Positions 33,936 to 38,315 of a stretch of DNA of 38,315 nucleotides are shown here, piece by piece; position 1 is the first letter of the stretch; every line of letters begins with the position of its first letter. Source of the stretch: UBA4644 sp964646225. GTDB taxonomy: Bacteria; Bacillota; Clostridia; Oscillospirales; Butyricicoccaceae. The notes under the pieces are model-generated. The model searched no databases, was not told where the DNA came from, and saw only the letters and a program-made list of their open reading frames with translations. Both the position numbers and the translations under genes were made by a program. The DNA lies in assembly GCA_964646225.1 (NCBI GenBank), contig CAZYAD010000014.1, positions 1-38,315 of the forward strand, given 5' to 3'.

Positions 33936-35200
33936 GAGGGGTCGTCTCCTTCTCCCAGCTGAGTGGGCTTTTCATTTTCCTGCTCGGGATCGGCGCGCAG
34001 GCCCAGGTCGTTGCCCAGCAGGCCGGCCGAATGGATGGCGCCGGCACCGTATTTGTCCCGGATGGCGTCCATGGTGCGCTCCAGGCGGGAATGGCGGCTG
34101 CGCCGGGCGGTCTCCTCCTCCTGAAACAGCTCCAGCTGCTCTCCGGCATCGTCGGGGGAAAGCAGGTTCTGAGCGGTGACGGTGAGCATCCGGATGGGGC
34201 TTTGGGCCGGCCAGTTGTCCCGCCAGAGCTCCAGAGCGGTACGGGCGATGACATGGGCCAGGTCGGTGGGCGCACCCACCGGCTTCTGCCGGGTGATGGT
34301 GCGCAGGGAGGGGTCGCGGATGGTCAGCTGCACCGTGCGGCAGCGCAGGGCGTTTTTTCGCAGACGGGCGGCCACCTCGTCGGACAGGGCGTTGAGGCCC
34401 AGCCGCACATCGGCCTCTCCGGTGAGATCCCGGCGGAAGGTCATGCCGTTGCCCACCGACTTGACCGGGCGGTGGTCGTAGACCGAGGCCACCGGACTGC
34501 GATCCAGACCGTTGGCATATTCCCACAGCTGCCGCCCCTGCTTACCCAATCGCCGCTCCAGCAGGGCGGGATCGGCCATGGCCAGCTGGCCGATGGTGCG
34601 GATGCCCAGGGAAGCCAGGGTCAGCGCGGAGGCCCGGCCCACGAACAGAAGGGCGTCCACCGGCTTGGGCCAGACGATATAGGGCATATCCTCCCGGGAG
34701 ATCACGGTGGTGGCGTCGGGCTTTTTATGGTCTGAGCCCAGCTTGGCGAAGATCTTGTTGAAGGAGACTCCCACCGAGATGGTCAGGCCGGTCTCCTGCT
34801 GCACTTCCCGCCGGAGGCGGTCGGCGATGGTGCGGCCGTCGCCGAACAGGCCGGTGCTGCCGGTGACATCCAGCCAGCTTTCGTCGATGCCAAATGGCTC
34901 CACCTGCTCGGTGTAGCGGGCATAGATGCGGTTGACCACACGGCTCCAGCGGGCGTATTCCCGATGATGGGGCGGCACCAGCACCAGCTGGGGGCATTTT
35001 TCCTTTGCCTGACGGATGGTCTCGGCCGTCTGGATGCCATAGCCCTTGGCCAGCTCGTTTTTTGCCAGAATGATGCCATGGCGGCTTTCGGGGTCGCCGC
35101 AGACCGCCATGGGCACCGTTCGCAGCTCGGGGCGGGACAGCTGCTCCACCGAGGCGAAAAAGCCGTTGCAGTCGCAGTGGAGGATCACCGGATCGGCCAT
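33932..35200 (-). CDS. dinB: DNA polymerase IV (Y family)
   Basis: A low-fidelity translesion polymerase. The 422-residue protein has the first metal site in LHCDCNGFFASVEQ, with Phe at the steric-gate position, and FGIDESWLDVTG with the catalytic Asp-Glu near residue 104. The little-finger domain follows. GEQLELFQ near residue 375 is a sliding-clamp binding motif. The Cys in CDCN is unusual where most homologues have Met or Leu. ATG at 35200 is nine bases after AAAGGAG; a GTG two codons earlier is too close. No LexA-type box was recognised upstream of the operon. Confidence 0.95.
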   Translation of the reverse strand: MADPVILHCDCNGFFASVEQLSRPELRTVPMAVCGDPESRHGIILAKNELAKGYGIQTAETIRQAKEKCPQLVLVPPHHREYARWSRVVNRIYARYTEQVEPFGIDESWLDVTGSTGLFGDGRTIADRLRREVQQETGLTISVGVSFNKIFAKLGSDHKKPDATTVISREDMPYIVWPKPVDALLFVGRASALTLASLGIRTIGQLAMADPALLERRLGKQGRQLWEYANGLDRSPVASVYDHRPVKSVGNGMTFRRDLTGEADVRLGLNALSDEVAARLRKNALRCRTVQLTIRDPSLRTITRQKPVGAPTDLAHVIARTALELWRDNWPAQSPIRMLTVTAQNLLSPDDAGEQLELFQEEETARRSRHSRLERTMDAIRDKYGAGAIHSAGLLGNDLGLRADPEQENEKPTQLGEGDDPS

Positions 35201-35228
35201 GGGCACCCGCTCCTTTCGTCAGAATCGG

Positions 35229-35951
35229 TCAGTTTACCCGGATACGCTCCAGCACCTGACCGATGGGCTGGCGGATGCACAGGTCGGCACGGCCGTCATA
35301 GGGGGTCACATCCCGGTTCAGCAGGACGATGGGGCCGCCGTGGTAATATTGGATCAGGCCGGCGGCCGGGTACACCGCCAGCGAGGTGCCGCCGATCAGC
35401 AGCAGGTCGGCCTGCTCCAGGGCGCGGACGGCCTTTTCCAGCGTGGTGCCGTCCAGACTTTCCTCGTACAGCACCACATCGGGCTTGATGAGCCCGCCGC
35501 AGGGACAGTGGGGAACGCCCGCCGCAAGGCGGACATATTCGGAGTCGAAGCTGCGGCGGCAGCGGGTGCAGTAGTTGCGATGCACCGAGCCGTGGAGCTC
35601 CAGCACCTGCTTGCTGCCGGCGGCCTGGTGGAGACCGTCGATGTTCTGGGTGATGACGGCGGTGAGCTTGCCTGCCGCCTCCAGCTCCGCCAGCTTTTTG
35701 TGGGCGGCATTGGGCTGCACGCCGGGGCAGAGCAGCTTCTGCCGGTAGAAATCATAAAATTCCGCTGTATGACGCTGGAAAAAGCCGTGACTTAGGATGG
35801 TCTCCGGCGGATAGGCCCACTGCTGATGGTACAGGCCGTCCTGACTGCGGAAGTCGGGGACACCGGATTCGGTGCTCACACCCGCGCCGCCAAAAAAGAC
35901 GATGCGGCGGGCCTGGTCGATATACGCTTGCAGCTGTTCGAGTTCGGTCAT
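35229..35951 (-). CDS. cobB: Sir2-family NAD-dependent protein deacylase
   Basis: Removes acyl groups from lysines using NAD. The 240-residue protein has the NAD motif FFGGAGVSTESGVPDFRS (19-36), TQNIDGLH (101-108), catalytic His120 in LELHGSVH, and four zinc-binding cysteines (128, 131, 149, 151). The start ATG 35951 follows GGAGGT and overlaps the HAD gene stop (ATGA). It is 28 bases before dinB in the same operon. Confidence 0.94.
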   Translation of the reverse strand: MTELEQLQAYIDQARRIVFFGGAGVSTESGVPDFRSQDGLYHQQWAYPPETILSHGFFQRHTAEFYDFYRQKLLCPGVQPNAAHKKLAELEAAGKLTAVITQNIDGLHQAAGSKQVLELHGSVHRNYCTRCRRSFDSEYVRLAAGVPHCPCGGLIKPDVVLYEESLDGTTLEKAVRALEQADLLLIGGTSLAVYPAAGLIQYYHGGPIVLLNRDVTPYDGRADLCIRQPIGQVLERIRVN

Positions 35952-36628
35952 TTCAGCACCTCCAAAAGCTCCTCCAGCCGGGTGAGGGTATAGTCCCACC
36001 GGCCGATGGGCTGTTTTCCGTGAGGATTATACCAGCAGACGGCCACGCCGGCGCGGCGGCCGCCCTGCATATCCGAGGTCTGGCTGTCGCCCACCAGCAG
36101 GCAATCCTCCCGCCGGGGGTCACCCAGCGCGGCAAAGACCCGTTGAAAATAGGCGGGGTCGGGCTTCTGCGAGCCCACCTCCTCCGAGATGAACACCCCG
36201 TCCAGCAGGGAGCCCAGCCCGGTGGAGGCCAGACGGCGGTGCTGCACATCGGCGTTGCCGTTGGTGACGGCGTACAGGCGGCGGCCGCTTTCCCGCAGAC
36301 GGCGGCAAAGGGCCTCGGCACCGGGCAGCCAGATGCCGTAGCTCCCCAGGGCCTGTCCGTAATCCCGCTGGGCCTGCCGGGGGTCGGCATCGCTGCCCGC
36401 CTGTGCAAAGTAGTCAGCAAAGCGCCGCCACAAAAGCTCCTCCCGGCGGCATTCGCCCCGCTCGAAGCGCTCCCACCAGCCCCGGTTGATGCGGGAATAG
36501 CAGGCCAGCTCCTCCGGCCCGGCGGGCAGGCCGCGGGCGGTGAGCACATCGCGGATGGCTCGGCTCTCGGAGGCGTGGAAGTCCAGCAGGGTGTCGTCCA
36601 CATCCAGCAGCAGGATGGGGTATTTCAT
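35948..36628 (-). CDS. HAD hydrolase, YjjG-like
   Basis: A 226-residue haloacid-dehalogenase phosphatase. Motif I is LLDVDDTLLDF (Asp9, Asp11), motif II AVTNGN, motif III Lys in GSQKPDPAYF, and motif IV LLVGDSQTSDMQGG. This arrangement matches the YjjG nucleotidase group, which acts on noncanonical pyrimidine nucleotides; other substrates are possible. The start overlaps the lipid kinase stop as ATGA, after GAGGGGG. Confidence 0.9.
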   Translation of the reverse strand: MKYPILLLDVDDTLLDFHASESRAIRDVLTARGLPAGPEELACYSRINRGWWERFERGECRREELLWRRFADYFAQAGSDADPRQAQRDYGQALGSYGIWLPGAEALCRRLRESGRRLYAVTNGNADVQHRRLASTGLGSLLDGVFISEEVGSQKPDPAYFQRVFAALGDPRREDCLLVGDSQTSDMQGGRRAGVAVCWYNPHGKQPIGRWDYTLTRLEELLEVLK

Positions 36629-37566
36629 GCGTTTTCCCCCTCGCGGCGGTTCTTTTGCAGCTGGGGCAGCTCCTCCGGCCCGCGGATGGTCAGCAGCCGG
36701 TGCCGGTTTTCGATCCGGGCCAGCGTGTAGCTGCCGCCGTATTCGCCGTCCAGCGTCCAGGGCACCGGCTGGTCGGATTCCACCCGCAGGGAGCGGGTCT
36801 TGACGGAAAACAGCAGCTCGTTGTCCAGATCCCCCTGAAGCAGCGCGCGGATGGTCTTGGACAGATCCCCCAGATTGGCGGGCTTGCGCACCAGATTGAC
36901 CTCCATCAGGCCATCGGACATGGAGACCTCCACCATTTTGCCCATGGGCAGACCGGCCACATAGCTGCTGTTGCTCACCAGACCCACCAGGAACTCGCCG
37001 TCGGTGCAGCCGCCGTCGTGCTCCAGATGCATCCGGTAGGTCTTGAGGGAGCCCAGACGCTGGGCTCCCTCCAGCAGATAGGCCAGCTTGCCCAGAAGGT
37101 TTTTGTACTCCTGCGGGGTGGCGTAAGCTACATCGGTAAAGGCACCGAAGGCTGCCACATAGGCGAAATACCGGTCGTTGAACAGGCCGGCGTCCACTTG
37201 CAGCTCCCGGCCGGAGACCGCCAGCCGGGCGGCCTCCTCCATGTGCTTGGGGATGCCCAGACTGGCGGCGAAATCATTGGTGGTGCCGGCGGGGATGTAG
37301 CCCAGCACGGGAGGGTGCTCCAGCCGGAGCAGGCCGTTGACTGTTTCGTTCAGGGTGCCGTCGCCGCCGGAGCACACCACCAGGTCGTAATCCCCGCCCT
37401 CATCCTGAGCCACACGGGTCAGCTGGCCGGAGGCGGTGGAAAGGCAGATGGTGGTGCGGTAATCCGCCTGGGTAAAGACCTCCAGTATGGGCAGCAGCCG
37501 GGAACGGACGGCGCCCTTTCCGGCGTGGGGGTTGACCAAAAATAAAAGCTTTCGCTGATTTTCCAT
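36625..37566 (-). CDS. Diacylglycerol/lipid kinase family protein
   Basis: A 313-residue kinase of the DagK/YegS group, which phosphorylates diacylglycerol or related lipids at the membrane face. LLFLVNPHAGKG opens the protein, and the nucleotide motif CSGGDGTLNETVNGL is near residue 66, with GYIPAGTTNDFA following. The second domain is beta-rich and ends with the DGE motif in TLDGEYGG. ATG at 37566 follows GAGGTGA; a GTG three codons earlier overlaps that site. It is the first gene of the operon. Confidence 0.93.
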   Translation of the reverse strand: MENQRKLLFLVNPHAGKGAVRSRLLPILEVFTQADYRTTICLSTASGQLTRVAQDEGGDYDLVVCSGGDGTLNETVNGLLRLEHPPVLGYIPAGTTNDFAASLGIPKHMEEAARLAVSGRELQVDAGLFNDRYFAYVAAFGAFTDVAYATPQEYKNLLGKLAYLLEGAQRLGSLKTYRMHLEHDGGCTDGEFLVGLVSNSSYVAGLPMGKMVEVSMSDGLMEVNLVRKPANLGDLSKTIRALLQGDLDNELLFSVKTRSLRVESDQPVPWTLDGEYGGSYTLARIENRHRLLTIRGPEELPQLQKNRREGENA

Positions 37567-37586
37567 AACTGTCACCTCTGCCCTCC

Positions 37587-37615
37587 ATTTTAACCGAAAA
37601 TGCTGCGGAATTCAA
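37587..37615 (-). promoter_or_regulatory. Promoter of the lipid kinase-dinB-trmL operon
   Basis: On the minus strand TTGAAT (37610-37615) and TAAAAT (37587-37592) are 17 bases apart, about 20 bases before the start codon. Confidence 0.65.
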
Positions 37616-37639
37616 TGAATTCTCTGTGAACGGTCGGGC

Positions 37640-37668
37640 TTGCCTGACGGTGGGTTTCGTGATAAGAT
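37640..37668 (+). promoter_or_regulatory. Promoter of queT
   Basis: TTGCCT (37640-37645) and TAAGAT (37663-37668) have a 17-base spacer and leave a leader of about 80 bases. Confidence 0.6.
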
Positions 37669-37708
37669 AAAAGACATTCCGCCCGGGTGGAGGCAGCCTA
37701 TATCCGCC

Positions 37709-37751
37709 GGTGAGTTCGAGACCTTCCTCACCTGAAACAAAACTAAAGGAG
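37709..37751 (+). promoter_or_regulatory. preQ1-I riboswitch
   Basis: Stem P1 is GGTGAG (37709-37714) with CTCACC (37727-37732), enclosing the 12-base loop TTCGAGACCTTC. An A-rich tail ending ACTAAAGGAG follows. Loop bases CCTT (37722-37725) can pair with AAGG (37746-37749) of the ribosome site to form the P2 pseudoknot. This is the known preQ1-I architecture, which hides the ribosome site when ligand binds, so queT would be off when preQ1 is abundant. The next gene is a queuosine-precursor transporter. Confidence 0.85.
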
Positions 37752-37756
37752 TTGCT

Positions 37757-38242
37757 ATGAAACAGAACAAAACTGCCGCGCTGACCCAGGGCGCGCTGAT
37801 CGCCGCCGTGTATGTGGTGCTGACGCTGGCTGCGTCGGCGCTGGGACTTTCCTCCATGGCCATCCAGCTTCGCCTCAGCGAGGCGCTGTGTGTGCTGCCC
37901 TGCTTTTTTCCGGCAGCCGTTCCGGGACTGACGCTGGGGTGTCTGCTGGCCAACCTGCTCACCGGTGGGGTGGTGTGGGATATGATCTTCGGCACGCTGG
38001 CCACCCTTTTGGGGGCGGTGGGTACCCGGCTGCTGCGTCGGCATCGCTTTCTGGCGGTGCTGCCGCCTGTTGTTGCCAATACGGTCATGGTTCCGCCGGT
38101 GCTGGCCTACGCCTATCAGCTGCCCTATGGCCTGCCCTTCCTGACGGTGACGGTGGGACTGGGAGAGGTGCTGTCCTGCGGGGTGCTGGGGTCGCTGCTG
38201 TACGGCGTACTGGATAAGCACAAAAACAGCCTGTCCCGGTAA
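37757..38242 (+). CDS. queT: QueT-family queuosine precursor transporter
   Basis: A 161-residue membrane protein with five or six hydrophobic segments, the S component of an ECF-type vitamin transporter. It starts with a short polar stretch and ALIAAVYVVLTLAASALG. The family features are QLRLSEALCVLPCFFP near residue 36 and LTGGVVWDMIFGTLATLLG near 67. It imports preQ1, preQ0 or queuine. The preQ1-I riboswitch overlapping its ribosome site supports the assignment. The ECF energising module is not in the window. Confidence 0.93.
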   Translation: MKQNKTAALTQGALIAAVYVVLTLAASALGLSSMAIQLRLSEALCVLPCFFPAAVPGLTLGCLLANLLTGGVVWDMIFGTLATLLGAVGTRLLRRHRFLAVLPPVVANTVMVPPVLAYAYQLPYGLPFLTVTVGLGEVLSCGVLGSLLYGVLDKHKNSLSR

Positions 38243-38261
38243 ACGATCACAAAAATAAAGA

Positions 38262-38297
38262 AAAAGCTCCTCCTGCACACGCAGGGGGAGCTTTTCC
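38262..38297 (+). terminator. Rho-independent terminator of queT
   Basis: Arms 38262-38276 and 38281-38295 form a 15-bp stem with one G-U pair around ACAC, ending in TTTT. Confidence 0.85.
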
Positions 38298-38315
38298 AGC
38301 TTATCAAAAAAGCCA

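Noticed and set aside
1..38315. CRISPR array, insertion sequence or rRNA
   Set aside because: No regularly spaced repeats, transposase motifs or rRNA segments were seen while reading the window.

Overview
The window is a high-GC (about 63% by eye), densely packed chromosomal segment from a Gram-positive anaerobe, most likely a Clostridia/Oscillospiraceae-type gut bacterium. The evidence is strong AGGAGG-type ribosome binding sites, ATGA-coupled operons, a sortase with a Cna-B surface protein, a preQ1-I riboswitch before queT, a glycolytic pgk-tpiA-gpmI-eno operon, and Fe-S and radical-SAM proteins. No genus can be assigned from sequence reading alone. One 100-N scaffold gap lies at 2422-2521.

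Layout. 1-340: 3' part of a tRNA-Arg(ACG) gene, its terminator and a palindromic repeat. 343-3289 (minus): a small sortase operon (Cna-B surface protein, sortase, DUF11 protein, coiled-coil protein), broken by the N gap. 3402-5674 (minus): anhydro-MurNAc kinase and a beta-lactamase-fold serine hydrolase, probably cell-wall recycling. 5813-8052 (minus): glycerate kinase and two GNAT acetyltransferases. 8291-11925 (minus): a heterodimeric ABC exporter behind a promoter with MerR-type geometry. 12054-13890 (minus): a QueG-like Fe-S protein and asparaginase. 13981-14886 (plus): an EamA/DMT transporter. 14982-21352 (minus): YgiQ radical SAM protein, FtsK/SpoIIIE, UppP and a DUF2156 protein. 21549-22767 (plus): a VTT-domain membrane protein and a C39-like cysteine peptidase. 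22768-23155: a gene-free, hairpin-rich stretch. 23156-23707 (minus): a phosphoribosyltransferase with a near-consensus promoter. 23855-26775 (plus): an isolated phage-type terminase large subunit followed by an unrecognised 420-residue protein. 26934-28052 (plus): a DUF362 ferredoxin-like protein. 28053-28329: two copies of one terminator around a hairpin array that holds the second copy of the palindromic repeat. 28330-33256 (minus): the lower-glycolysis operon pgk-tpiA-gpmI-eno. 33438-37566 (minus): lipid kinase, HAD phosphatase, sirtuin, DNA polymerase IV and TrmL. 37640-38297 (plus): promoter, preQ1-I riboswitch, queT and terminator.

Most genes are housekeeping. The least explained parts are the orphan terminase with the unknown protein beside it, the sortase operon whose sorting-signal region falls in the assembly gap, the MerR-like operator with no regulator gene in the window, and several structured intergenic elements. 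I saw no CRISPR array, transposase, integrase or rRNA.
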